Source of the DNA: Methylotenera sp.
Lineage (GTDB): Bacteria; Pseudomonadota; Gammaproteobacteria; Burkholderiales; Methylophilaceae
Length of the DNA stretch: 64,000 bases
Reading direction: 5' to 3'
Assembly (NCBI GenBank): GCA_021732365.1
Contig: JAKFVD010000029.1
Location: 1-64,000, forward strand
Part shown: positions 1 to 8,526 of the stretch, one piece after another
How the letters are laid out: every line of letters begins with the position of its first letter
Numbering within the stretch: position 1 is the first letter of the stretch
Translations under genes and position numbers: made by a program
The notes under the pieces: model-generated
What the model saw: the letters and a program-made list of their open reading frames with translations, nothing else
The model's database searches: none
Told to the model about the DNA's origin: nothing

Positions 1-1
1 A

Positions 2-67
2 CCATTGTTATTAAACGGGGCAGGTAAACTGAGTGTTGATCAATTGATTAAGCGTTTCATAAAATAA
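2..67 (+). CDS. C-terminal end of a DoxX-like membrane protein (partial)
   Basis: Only the last 21 codons of a gene that begins before the window are visible, ending in TAA. The tail contains GAGKLSVDQLI, which resembles the C-terminal G-[PA]-G-K-x-S-[LV]-D motif of DoxX-family inner-membrane proteins (oxidoreductase-associated, four membrane helices). The assignment rests on this short motif alone. It runs convergently toward phoA, with the terminator hairpin between them. Nothing can be said about its start or regulation. Confidence 0.4.
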   Translation, partial: PLLLNGAGKLSVDQLIKRFIK

Positions 68-154
68 TGGATTGCATATCATTTGATGGCACCTCTACTA
101 TTTAACATAATATACATTATACGAAGTAACATGATTATTGAGTAATGCAGAATG

Positions 155-184
155 GAGGGCTTGTAGTCAGAATTACAAGCCCTC
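155..184 (-). terminator. Terminator hairpin after phoA
   Basis: A perfect 11-base stem (GAGGGCTTGTA at 155-165 pairing with 174-184) with an 8-base loop lies 7 bases past the phoA stop codon. There is no strong T-run on the minus side and a weak T-rich stretch on the plus side, so it may serve both converging genes. Confidence 0.6.
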
Positions 185-191
185 TATTGTA

Positions 192-1733
192 TTAGAAACC
201 TAGTGCGTATTTCATTACATAGAAAATATGCGTTTGTTCTTGAACACCTGAAAACAAGTGTGCTTTGGGGCCGCCTGCAAAAATTGCTACATCTTCACCT
301 GCATGCGTGCCAGATTTTAATGGCACATTTGCTTCTTGATGAAAATTTGGGTCTTCAGTGTTAATTTCTTGCAAATTAGCAATACGACCAGATTGTGGAA
401 TCAAATCTTGGTCATCTAAATCATGTTTGTCATCATGGCTGGGATGATAGCCTACGCCGTTTGCGTAGCTTAGTGTGGTGTATGGTTTTTTGTCTTCTGC
501 TTTTGAGGTTGTTTGTTCATCCGCTTTAATGACTTTGCCTAAGATGGGATTACCGCGCGCTGGGTAGCCCGCTATTGTGAATGTGTGGCTGTGGTCTGCA
601 GTGACAATCACTAAAGTGTCCTTTAAATCCACCTTTGCAAGCGTTGCTTTAACTGCATCAGACAATTCAACGGTTTCACTAAGCGCCCTGTAAGCATTAC
701 CTGCATGATGGGCATGATCTATGCGCCCTGCTTCTATCATTAAAAAATAACCTTTTTTGTTCTTAGATAAAATATCAATTGCCATCAAAGACATTTCTTT
801 TAAAGATGGCTCACTAAGCGCGCCTTGCGTTTTATCATGCTGATATTGCATATGGGATGGCTCAAAAAGCCCTAATAAACGGCGCGTTTTTTTAACGTTT
901 ATTGCATCAAACTGCGTTTTATTCCATACATAATCCGCATTAAATTTTTGCTGATATTCGTTAATTAAGTTCCTACCATCTGTGCGCTCGCCTGTTTTAT
1001 TGGTATATTCAGGGTCTATCATGGTGTTAGGCATAAATTTCGTACGGCCGCCACCCAACGCCACTTCAAGCCCATTACCAATACCGCCAGCACCAAAATT
1101 ATCAATCAGCTGTGCTGCAATATCTTTTACTTTAGTGTCTTTGGGTAATTCAGAATCGGTTTCCCAATCTCGGTTTGATGTATGTGCATAAGTAGCTGCA
1201 GGTGTGGCATGCGTAAGCCTTGCAGTAGATACAACGCCTGTAGAAAGGCCTTTTAATTCTGCATGTTCTAAAATAGTGGTTAGTTGTGCAGCCAATAGTT
1301 TTTGAGGATTAGCCTCTTTGCGCTTTATGTCTTGAGAAACTGATAGCAAACCATCATTCGTCTTAACGCCAGTCACCATAGCTGTCATCGTCGGTGCAGA
1401 ATCGGCTGTTTGTTGGTTGGCAGAATACGTTTTAGATAGTGCCACATAGGGCAACTTTTCAAATGCCAGCTGATTGCCCTCGCCATCTACGCCGTTTTGC
1501 TGACCTTCAAAAATTCTAGCTGCTGTAATGGTAGAAATACCCATGCCATCGCCCACAAACAAAATGACATTTTTGGCTGGTTTATTATTGGGGGTAATTT
1601 TTTGGGCTGCTTTAAGTGCCGCTTGGCCTTTTTTAACCCAAGTACTGGCATCTTCAGCCAATGCATATTGTTGTGTTAATAAAACCAATGAAAGATAAGT
1701 GATTAAGTATTTCTTATGGGGTGAATATTGCAA
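192..1733 (-). CDS. phoA: Alkaline phosphatase, secreted
   Basis: Periplasmic or outer-surface phosphomonoesterase of the alkaline phosphatase superfamily. It has an N-terminal signal peptide ending in YALA, metal-site motif FVGDGMG near residue 62, catalytic serine in TADSAPT (about residue 112), the EAGRIDHAHH metal ligands, and TADHSH further on. Length is normal for bacterial PhoA-type enzymes. The longest frame starts at a TTG at 1748. A TTG at 1733 is better placed: AGGA, partly formed by the tonB stop codon TAG, lies 5 bases upstream. The gene is therefore translationally coupled to tonB and is the last gene of a tolQ-tolR-tonB-phoA unit whose promoter carries Pho-box repeats. It probably supplies phosphate released from organic esters. 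Family assignment is very secure; the exact start is not. Confidence 0.9.
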   Translation of the reverse strand: MQYSPHKKYLITYLSLVLLTQQYALAEDASTWVKKGQAALKAAQKITPNNKPAKNVILFVGDGMGISTITAARIFEGQQNGVDGEGNQLAFEKLPYVALSKTYSANQQTADSAPTMTAMVTGVKTNDGLLSVSQDIKRKEANPQKLLAAQLTTILEHAELKGLSTGVVSTARLTHATPAATYAHTSNRDWETDSELPKDTKVKDIAAQLIDNFGAGGIGNGLEVALGGGRTKFMPNTMIDPEYTNKTGERTDGRNLINEYQQKFNADYVWNKTQFDAINVKKTRRLLGLFEPSHMQYQHDKTQGALSEPSLKEMSLMAIDILSKNKKGYFLMIEAGRIDHAHHAGNAYRALSETVELSDAVKATLAKVDLKDTLVIVTADHSHTFTIAGYPARGNPILGKVIKADEQTTSKAEDKKPYTTLSYANGVGYHPSHDDKHDLDDQDLIPQSGRIANLQEINTEDPNFHQEANVPLKSGTHAGEDVAIFAGGPKAHLFSGVQEQTHIFYVMKYALGF

Positions 1734-1740
1734 GATAATC

Positions 1741-2535
1741 CTATTCAATACGGTACTGAAATGTATTTTTTACGTTAGATACTTTAACGGCTTTTCCATC
1801 CACTATGCGTGGCGTATATCTAAAAGTTTTAGTCGCTTCTAATGAGGGTTTAATAAAAAATGCATGGCAGTTGTCCAATGCTTCTGCGCCCTCAACTAAA
1901 CCAGATGTATTAACAGTGTAACGCACTGTGCAAGTGCCTTGCACACCTTTATCTAATGCGCGCGGTGGGTAATTTGGTGCTTCTTTTTGAACTGGAAAAT
2001 ACTGGCTAGTATCAAAATTGGCAACTTGCTGTTGGCTATTATTTGCTGTCTGAGGTTCTGATTTGCTTTCAGTTTTTTTTATATCAGCTTGTTTTATGTC
2101 TGTTTGTTTTGATTCCGTTGGAATTGTGTCTTTTTGCTGTAGTTCTGGTGATAGTTTAGCTTCAACCTCGGCATTAGTCTGAGGTTCTATTACTGCTTCT
2201 TTAACAATCTCTTCAACTCTCTTTTTGGCAAATTGTGCTTCATTAATTTGTTTAACAGGCGGTTCTTTGGTAGGGGGTTTGGTTAATATTGGCTCTGGCA
2301 ATTGCATACTTTCAACAACTGGCTCACTCACAGGCGGCGTAATTGTTTGAGTCATTATTCTCACTTTTATGGTGTTAACTTTGGGTTCTAACGGTTTATC
2401 TTTATCCCAGCTTACCAAAAGCAATGCCACTACAATAATATGCATGAGCACAGCCGCACTCATTGCCACAAATTGGTCTGAGTTAATATGCGCAATCGCT
2501 GGCATTTGTGTTTGCTGAGTTAACACATGACTCAT
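1741..2535 (-). CDS. tonB: Energy transducer TonB
   Basis: Links a proton-driven inner-membrane motor to TonB-dependent outer-membrane receptors. There is one membrane anchor near residues 22-43, a Pro/Glu/Lys-rich periplasmic spacer (about 70-185, including PEPILTKPPTKEPP), and a C-terminal TonB domain from YPPRALDKGVQGTC to the end (about 190-264). The domain contains two Cys (TCTV and DNCHAF) that could form a disulfide. The ATG overlaps the tolR stop by 4 bases (ATGA). The motor genes beside it are TolQ/TolR-like rather than classic ExbB/ExbD, so TolA was considered. The C-terminal domain and proline-rich spacer fit TonB. The neighbouring receptor is the likely client (inference). Confidence 0.85.
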   Translation of the reverse strand: MSHVLTQQTQMPAIAHINSDQFVAMSAAVLMHIIVVALLLVSWDKDKPLEPKVNTIKVRIMTQTITPPVSEPVVESMQLPEPILTKPPTKEPPVKQINEAQFAKKRVEEIVKEAVIEPQTNAEVEAKLSPELQQKDTIPTESKQTDIKQADIKKTESKSEPQTANNSQQQVANFDTSQYFPVQKEAPNYPPRALDKGVQGTCTVRYTVNTSGLVEGAEALDNCHAFFIKPSLEATKTFRYTPRIVDGKAVKVSNVKNTFQYRIE

Positions 2536-2978
2536 TGCGGCTCTTCCGTAATGAGGCCTAAATTGGTGATGCCACCTTTTTGCAAAGCAGCTATGCCAGC
2601 CAGTACTGTGGCGTAATCTGCCGATTTATCTGCGCGAATAAATACTTGTGTATCGCCGCGTGCTGCAATCACTAACTTTACTTTTTGCGTCATTTCATCA
2701 ATATTCACTGCTGTATCAGTTTGCTGCGTTGTATTAACTGTTTCGCCAATATTCCAATAATAAGAGCCATCGCTTTTTACCGATAAAGTTAAAATTTGCA
2801 TTTTAGTGTCAGTAGGCAGCGCCTCACTTTCCACTTTTGGCAACTCTAGCTTTACGCCTTGAACCAACAGCGGCGCAGTCACCATAAAAATCACCAGTAG
2901 CACCAGCATCACATCAATATAAGGCACTACATTCATTTCTGCTTTAGGCGCATGTTGGCTTTGAGGTTTTTGCAACAT
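2532..2978 (-). CDS. tolR: Biopolymer transport protein, TolR/ExbD family
   Basis: Small motor subunit of 148 residues. One membrane helix near residues 18-40 carries the conserved proton-path aspartate (D22, in VVPYIDVMLVLL). A periplasmic domain follows, ending with the family pattern around FIRADKSADYATVLAGI. It works with the TolQ-like pentamer encoded just upstream (16-base gap) and with TonB downstream (4-base overlap). Sequence around the helix is closer to TolR than to ExbD, but the partner is a TonB protein and no tolA, tolB or pal follows. Functionally this is probably an ExbD equivalent. Confidence 0.82.
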   Translation of the reverse strand: MLQKPQSQHAPKAEMNVVPYIDVMLVLLVIFMVTAPLLVQGVKLELPKVESEALPTDTKMQILTLSVKSDGSYYWNIGETVNTTQQTDTAVNIDEMTQKVKLVIAARGDTQVFIRADKSADYATVLAGIAALQKGGITNLGLITEEPQ

Positions 2979-2994
2979 TGTTATCTCCTAAAGC

Positions 2995-3693
2995 TTAAGC
3001 GGCGCGTTTCAATGGCTTATGCAAAGTACGATGTAGCCGCATTTGAAGCTCGTTTCCAAACAAATAATAACGTGAAGTGATTGTGGCGGCGCTTGCACTA
3101 AAGCGGTTGTAGGCAATTACCGCAGGTATAGCCGCAAATAAGCCAATGGCTGTTGCAATGAGTGCTTCTGCAATACCAGGCGCAACAGTAGACAACGTGG
3201 CTTGTTGCACTTGAGATAACCCAATAAACGCATTCATAATGCCCCAAACGGTACCAAATAAACCGATATATGGGCTTACCGAACCCACTGTGGCTAAAAA
3301 TGATAAGCCTTTTTCTAATTGCGCGCCCTCTTCACCAATGGCAACCAGCATTGCGCGCTCAGTGCCCTCTGTTACATGGCTGTTATCACTATTGGATAAT
3401 TGATTCAGTGTTTGAAACTCTTGATAGCCAGCGTTAAAAACACTTTGTAAGCCTGTTGCTGGATTATTTTTACCGGCTTCTAAATACAAATGGTGCAAAT
3501 CATCTGCTTGACGAAAACGTGAGTAAAATTGAGCCATTTCACGCTCCGTACGTGCTAAATTTTTAGCACGTAACACAATTAAGTACCAACTTAATAGCGA
3601 TGCCAATACTAAAATCAGCATGACTGCTTGTACTAGCAAGCTTGCACCTGCTATTAAACTCCAAATTGACATCTCTTCTAAACCGCTTTGCAT
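2995..3693 (-). CDS. tolQ: Motor protein, TolQ/ExbB family
   Basis: Inner-membrane proton channel of 232 residues. Three membrane helices lie near residues 10-40, 130-155 and 170-195. The long conserved block from SPYIGLFGTVWGIMNAF (139-155) through PGIAEALIATAIGLFAAIPA (172-191) is typical of TolQ. The ATG at 3693 has a good GGGAG seven bases upstream, so it was preferred to the internal ATG at codon 8. First gene of the tolQ-tolR-tonB-phoA unit, with its own Pho-box-like promoter. Because the operon ends in tonB and phoA instead of tolA-tolB-pal, it is inferred to energise TonB for phosphorus uptake. Confidence 0.85.
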   Translation of the reverse strand: MQSGLEEMSIWSLIAGASLLVQAVMLILVLASLLSWYLIVLRAKNLARTEREMAQFYSRFRQADDLHHLYLEAGKNNPATGLQSVFNAGYQEFQTLNQLSNSDNSHVTEGTERAMLVAIGEEGAQLEKGLSFLATVGSVSPYIGLFGTVWGIMNAFIGLSQVQQATLSTVAPGIAEALIATAIGLFAAIPAVIAYNRFSASAATITSRYYLFGNELQMRLHRTLHKPLKRAA

Positions 3694-3727
3694 TTTGCTA
3701 CTCCCGCTTTATTCACATTGCTTAACT

Positions 3728-3761
3728 ATTAAATGACATACCCGTGACTTTTTGATGACAA
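3728..3761 (-). promoter_or_regulatory. Pho-box-like promoter of tolQ-tolR-tonB-phoA
   Basis: Minus strand: TTGTCAT-CAAA-AAGTCAC-GGGT-ATGTCAT, three half-sites of the PhoB type (consensus CTGTCAT) with an exact 11-base period (3733-3761). Ten bases after the second half-site lies TTTAAT (3733-3728), 5 of 6 with the -10 consensus. Known Pho promoters place a Pho box about 10 bases before the -10 in place of a -35. The predicted transcript starts about 28 bases before tolQ. PhoB control is inferred from the pattern. Confidence 0.6.
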
Positions 3762-3778
3762 TTGCTTTAAAAGCTTAA

Positions 3779-5761
3779 CTACTGCAGCTTTAAAGCATCG
3801 GCAATTGCTGTCCAAGGTATATATTTGAAATTTTGATTGCCCTCAGGCATGCGTTTGCGGCCATCTTGCACGACCAGCATTCCAAGCCGCCATATGCCTG
3901 TATTGTTGCCGCTTAAATCTAATGCAGTGACTTCAAGCCCATCCGTTTCAGAGGCGCCATCAATACCTAAGTCTGCATTTAAACCAATAGTAAAAGCGCC
4001 ACGCAATTTGTAAGGTGGTAATGCTTCAAGCACCACGTAACTATCATTTCCTTGGCTAGAAACAATCACGTAACTTTGTTTTTTACCTTTGTAGTACGCA
4101 ATACCCTCAATATCAGCATGCACAACGCCACCAGCTGAAACCACTTTAGTGAGTTGTGTTGATGCATCTGCTGCTGCATTAAGTGCCCATACCGCTGCGT
4201 CTTCCTCCCCAACAAAAAGCTGCTCACTTTCATCATCTGCCACACACCCCTCTGGCTGTGTATCCAATTTAAATATGCGCACTTTATTGGCCGTAATTTG
4301 GCTATTTAAAGTGGTTAAGTGGTATTGCTCAAATGTGCCATCTTTATCGTTAACAAAAGCGTAAAACTGGTTTTTCTTATCTTTAAACAGGCAAATACCA
4401 TACATATCTTTGATGGTTGTTGGTTGCTCGCCCAATGCCTGTACTTGGCCGTTATCGCGGTTAATACTAAAAATATGCAAACTATTATTGTCGCGGTTAC
4501 TTGCTACCGCTAAATCAAATAGCGTGCCATTCACATTAAACCCTGGTCGAATATCGACATTATTTAAGCGACCTACAGGCAAATATTGCACTTCTTTACC
4601 AGTTAAGTTGTAAACCGCCAAGCCGCCTTGTTTATCTGTGCCTAACACCAAACTTTTGGTCGCGTCTTTAGGATGCACCCAAATGGCAGGGTCATCAGCC
4701 GCATCTCCCAAGCTTGGCATTAAATCTGTTTGCACGATTGGTTTTACTTGCGGTAACACCACAGGCAAAGCCTTAGACGCAGACCCTTGTTTACTAACAG
4801 TTGCCAATTGAAAGCCAGCATCATCTTTGATTAAAAGTTCTAGGCTAGTTTCGTTTTCGCGCACACTTAAAGCTTCAGGTGCGTCTAGCAAGGCTAAATC
4901 GGTCGATTTCAATATTGAAACATCCTGTTGATTTACCTGATAGTGATGTAAAGATTCAGTTTCACTATCTATCAACAGCACCTGATTATTGATTAACGCC
5001 ATACCAGAAGCATTTTTGGCAATATCGCCAAATGGTTTTAGCATCGCAATGGGTTTGCGAGTTAGCTCTGCTTCCGATTGGGCGGCGTAGGCCCATAGCC
5101 CTACATTTTCTTCGTTAACATATAAAGTATGAGTAGCGTCATCAACTTTGCAAAAACTACTTGCAGGCGGCAAACTTAAACGCCTGACTAACAAAGCCTC
5201 TTTGATTAATGTGGTTTCATGCCCAACCAACCACTGCTCGCCATGCCCCTCTTCACCCACTAAAAATGTAAACACATTGTTAGCGCTATCTTGATACAAG
5301 CAGGCATCTTCAATCTTGAAGTTTGGTTTAGGAACGCTTAATCTGGGGCTCCATTGACCCGTTTTTGCATCCAATTTAACAACTACAGCTTGTTGCAAAT
5401 CTGCGTCTACCGTTGCAACAAGCAAACCATTGGCATTTGCGCGATGATCAACAGTACTAAAATGCCCAGCGTGCTTGCTTAAAACTTCACCTGATTTATT
5501 TAACACTAAAAGGCCATTTTTTTTACTGGCAATAATGGTGTCTGCACCTTGCAAAAAAGCACCATTACTTAAAAGCTGCGCAGCCTCAGCTTTTTGCTTA
5601 AAATTGGCTGGTTTAAAGCTCATATTTTGTGCTGAGGTTATAGCTTGCTGTAAGTTTTTCTGCGGCTGATCTGTTTGGCAACCATTCACCAACAAACTGG
5701 TAAACAGCATTAGCCATACCCATCTACTTTTAATACTGACCAACTTTTTAATTTTTATCAT
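3779..5761 (-). CDS. Lipoprotein beta-propeller phytase with two propeller-like halves
   Basis: Hydrolyses phytate (inositol hexakisphosphate), calcium dependent in this family. The N-terminus is a lipoprotein signal with lipobox LVNGC, so it is anchored to a membrane and probably faces outward. The C-terminal half (about residues 330-660) carries beta-propeller phytase signatures: DAADDPAIWV, TDKQGGLAVY, NNVDIRP, GICLF, DIEGIAYY and GASETDGLEV. The N-terminal half (about 55-320) has similar blade-like repeats (KIEDACLY, LYVNEENVGLWAY) but lacks the DDPAIW and NNVDIRP motifs. It therefore looks like a degenerate second propeller. It lies 75 bases after the TonB-dependent receptor, probably in the same transcript, and just upstream of the tolQ promoter. 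Family call is firm; the N-terminal half's role is unknown. Confidence 0.88.
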   Translation of the reverse strand: MIKIKKLVSIKSRWVWLMLFTSLLVNGCQTDQPQKNLQQAITSAQNMSFKPANFKQKAEAAQLLSNGAFLQGADTIIASKKNGLLVLNKSGEVLSKHAGHFSTVDHRANANGLLVATVDADLQQAVVVKLDAKTGQWSPRLSVPKPNFKIEDACLYQDSANNVFTFLVGEEGHGEQWLVGHETTLIKEALLVRRLSLPPASSFCKVDDATHTLYVNEENVGLWAYAAQSEAELTRKPIAMLKPFGDIAKNASGMALINNQVLLIDSETESLHHYQVNQQDVSILKSTDLALLDAPEALSVRENETSLELLIKDDAGFQLATVSKQGSASKALPVVLPQVKPIVQTDLMPSLGDAADDPAIWVHPKDATKSLVLGTDKQGGLAVYNLTGKEVQYLPVGRLNNVDIRPGFNVNGTLFDLAVASNRDNNSLHIFSINRDNGQVQALGEQPTTIKDMYGICLFKDKKNQFYAFVNDKDGTFEQYHLTTLNSQITANKVRIFKLDTQPEGCVADDESEQLFVGEEDAAVWALNAAADASTQLTKVVSAGGVVHADIEGIAYYKGKKQSYVIVSSQGNDSYVVLEALPPYKLRGAFTIGLNADLGIDGASETDGLEVTALDLSGNNTGIWRLGMLVVQDGRKRMPEGNQNFKYIPWTAIADALKLQ

Positions 5762-5814
5762 TTATATTGCTCTCTGCTTGTAATAACTGCGATTTAATCA
5801 CTAAACTTAACCAT

Positions 5815-5829
5815 AAAAAGTGGTTAAGT
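5815..5829 (-). repeat. Copy 1 of a 15-base 3'-flank repeat
   Basis: AAAAAGTGGTTAAGT on the plus strand, lying in the 75-base gap just after the receptor stop codon. The identical 15-mer occurs at 18916-18930 and 54284-54298, in each case just past the stop of a minus-strand gene. Confidence 0.6.
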
Positions 5830-5836
5830 TTTGGCT

Positions 5837-8440
5837 TTAAAAGTCAGTTAAAGTTAAGCTAACGCGATAAGTAGGGCCGTATTCTTCAAATTGCGCGTTA
5901 AAGCTTTTGCTGTTTTGATAGAAATAAAACTTCTCATCCGTAATGTTTTGCGCTTCAAAAGTTACTTGTACTTTTGGCGTAATAAAATAGCTGGCGCTTA
6001 AATCTACATAAAGCTGTGCGTCAGCATAAATATCATTTTGCGTCGAATCAATTGAGCCTACTTCAGATAAATAGCTAGATTTGTAATTGCCAGATAGCCG
6101 CACGCTAAATTTAGAGTCTTGCCAGCCAACCGTTACGTTACCCACCCTTTTAGATTGGCTTGGCAAAGCAATGTCTCTTGTTAAACCCAAAGATTGAATT
6201 TCTGCATTGGAATCACTAAAAGTCGCATTTGCACCCAAAATAACGCCATTCCAAGGATACGGCAGCCAATCTAGTTTTTGTGAGTAGGCAATTTCAATAC
6301 CATAAACATCCGCTTGATCGCCATTTGCAAAGGTTAACGCTTCATCAAATGCCGCAAATGCGCCAGAACCCGCTACATCGGTGGTGTAAACAAAGTTTTT
6401 AATGTCTTTGTAAAAAGCAAATGCCGAAATCACACCAGCACGGCCAAGATAATGCTCAATGCCAATATCAAAGTTTTTAGATTCTAATGGGTCTAAATTA
6501 GGGTTACCAAACTGCGCCTCATCGCCGTCAATTGCAATGCCTGGTGCAAGTGCTTCAAAAGTAGGTCTGACCACCGAATTGGTGTAAGCCGCTCTAAATT
6601 GCGTTCTATCATTTATTTGATATTTAGCATGTAAACCGGGTAGCAGGTTGTGATAGCTATTGCTTTCTGATACATCACCAAACACGCCATCAATCACGCT
6701 GGTGCCTTTGGCTCTAAATTTAGTGCCTTCGTAGCGTAAACCTGCAATAACACGCCATTTGTCTATATCAATTGTATTCATCACATAGGCCGCGTTAATG
6801 TCTTCACTCATTTCAAAATCGTTAATGCGTGAGTCTTCTTCGCTAAATGCCGCGTTGCTATCTAGCTGGCCAATTATCCCGCTTACCGCGTTTGCACTAA
6901 TACCTTGGCCAAATCTGCCTAAGTTGTAGTCTAAGTTTCTGCTGCTGTATTGGCTTAAACTGACTGGTAATGCGCCAAAATCGTCATAAACAAAAGTGGT
7001 CTGATTATTATCTTTATCGCGACGGCTTAATTTTGCACCAAACTTCACTTGTGCGTCATAACCACTTAAATCATACAAGCGCGCAAAATCCATATTGAAC
7101 GATCTTAGCGTATCGGTCGTGATATTGGCTTCTTGCTCAATTTCACTCAATTCAAATGCGTTGGGGTCGTAATAGTCAGGGTTAATGCTCAATCGTGGTC
7201 GCCTAGTATTAGTAAAACCCGCGTTGCCAAAGTCGTTAACACCTTCAAAAATGGCAGTGCTATTGCCTAATGGGCTGTCTTCACTCGATTTGCTGTAAGA
7301 AAGCTGGCCATTAATTGTCCATAAGCCAATATTTTTTTCACCACCCAATGCGTATGATTTAATTTCTTGCGTTTCTTCACGGGCTCTTAACTCTCTAAAA
7401 CCTTCAGCATCGCCCGTTTCGCCAGTTAGTTGTGCATCTGCAAACTCAACACCTGCTGCATTGCGCTCTTCGGTATCTTTAAAGCGGCTATAAATAGTGC
7501 GTAAATAGTAATTAGATAAATCATCTGGCTTGTAATCAAAATTCAAACCAAAGCCCAAACGGTCACGCTGAATGTCATAATCGCGCATTTCGAACTCGCC
7601 CAAGCGCGGGCCGTTTTCAAAATCCCAAGCGCCGCCTGTTTCAACGTTATCAGAGCCAAACTTTCTTTCTTGGTAACTTAATGCGGCGGCAATACCAAAG
7701 TTATTAACGCCATCGCCAATGCTAAAAATATTACTCACCGCGCCAGACACTTTTGGGCTTGTTTTGTCTACCAATTCGTTGTAACCCGCCTCACCCGAAA
7801 TGGTATAAAAAAGACCTTTATGATCAAAAGCCGATAAGCTGCGTACATTAATTGTGCCGCCCAATGAATTTGCATCTAAATCTGGCGTTAAGGTTTTAAC
7901 AACAGATAATGATTGAATCAGCTCTGATGGCAATACATCCAGTGCTACAGCACGACGGCCAGTTTCTGGCGATGGGATGTTTGCACCGTTAATGTTCACG
8001 CTGTTTAAATCAGGTGCTAAACCGCGAATCGTTACAAAACGGCCTTCGCCTTGGTCGCGTTCAATCGATACGCCTGGAACACGTTGCAATGCTTCTGCTG
8101 CGTTGTCATCAGGTAATTGCCCAATCGCATCGGCATGTACAACACTTTCAATAGAGTCTGAAGCGCGCTGCTCTTTTAATGCTTTATCAATTTGCGCCGC
8201 TTGACCAATCACTTCTAAAAACTCAGTATCGCCAATAGCGCCTAAATTACTAGTACCTGAACCAGCAGTTCCTGAGTTAGCAGGTTTTGAGCTAGGCTTA
8301 CTTGAACTAGACTTAGTAGTGGCTTTATCTTCTTCAGCATCTGCAGCATAACTGAATTGAATACTAGCCATCGCTAGCGCCAGTAAACTCAATTTAAAGC
8401 CCGATTTTATTAATAACGCGCTATCTTTGTACCCATTCAT
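5837..8440 (-). CDS. TonB-dependent outer-membrane receptor (phytase-linked)
   Basis: Outer-membrane beta-barrel importer of 867 residues. Signal peptide ends around SYAADA. A low-complexity Ser/Lys linker (about 40-65) is followed by a likely TonB box (LEVIG). The plug domain (about 75-200) contains IGQLPDDNAAEALQRVPGV and the RGLAPDLNSVNINGA stretch, and the barrel ends in a terminal Phe (SLTLTDF). This plug type belongs to the TonB-Xanth-Caul group, often linked to scavenging of carbohydrates and phosphorylated compounds. Next to a phytase, TonB, and alkaline phosphatase, its cargo is plausibly phytate or inositol phosphates, although iron-phytate or another organophosphate cannot be excluded. 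A Pho-box-like promoter lies about 100 bases upstream. The ATG is preceded by a GGGGATAGG stretch. Confidence 0.88.
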   Translation of the reverse strand: MNGYKDSALLIKSGFKLSLLALAMASIQFSYAADAEEDKATTKSSSSKPSSKPANSGTAGSGTSNLGAIGDTEFLEVIGQAAQIDKALKEQRASDSIESVVHADAIGQLPDDNAAEALQRVPGVSIERDQGEGRFVTIRGLAPDLNSVNINGANIPSPETGRRAVALDVLPSELIQSLSVVKTLTPDLDANSLGGTINVRSLSAFDHKGLFYTISGEAGYNELVDKTSPKVSGAVSNIFSIGDGVNNFGIAAALSYQERKFGSDNVETGGAWDFENGPRLGEFEMRDYDIQRDRLGFGLNFDYKPDDLSNYYLRTIYSRFKDTEERNAAGVEFADAQLTGETGDAEGFRELRAREETQEIKSYALGGEKNIGLWTINGQLSYSKSSEDSPLGNSTAIFEGVNDFGNAGFTNTRRPRLSINPDYYDPNAFELSEIEQEANITTDTLRSFNMDFARLYDLSGYDAQVKFGAKLSRRDKDNNQTTFVYDDFGALPVSLSQYSSRNLDYNLGRFGQGISANAVSGIIGQLDSNAAFSEEDSRINDFEMSEDINAAYVMNTIDIDKWRVIAGLRYEGTKFRAKGTSVIDGVFGDVSESNSYHNLLPGLHAKYQINDRTQFRAAYTNSVVRPTFEALAPGIAIDGDEAQFGNPNLDPLESKNFDIGIEHYLGRAGVISAFAFYKDIKNFVYTTDVAGSGAFAAFDEALTFANGDQADVYGIEIAYSQKLDWLPYPWNGVILGANATFSDSNAEIQSLGLTRDIALPSQSKRVGNVTVGWQDSKFSVRLSGNYKSSYLSEVGSIDSTQNDIYADAQLYVDLSASYFITPKVQVTFEAQNITDEKFYFYQNSKSFNAQFEEYGPTYRVSLTLTDF

Positions 8441-8526
8441 TGCCTATCCCCTAATGATCCCTAAATTTGAACAGCTTAAAAGCCTTAACTAGTTTGTCTG
8501 CATGCATTGCCAGATGAATGAAGCGA

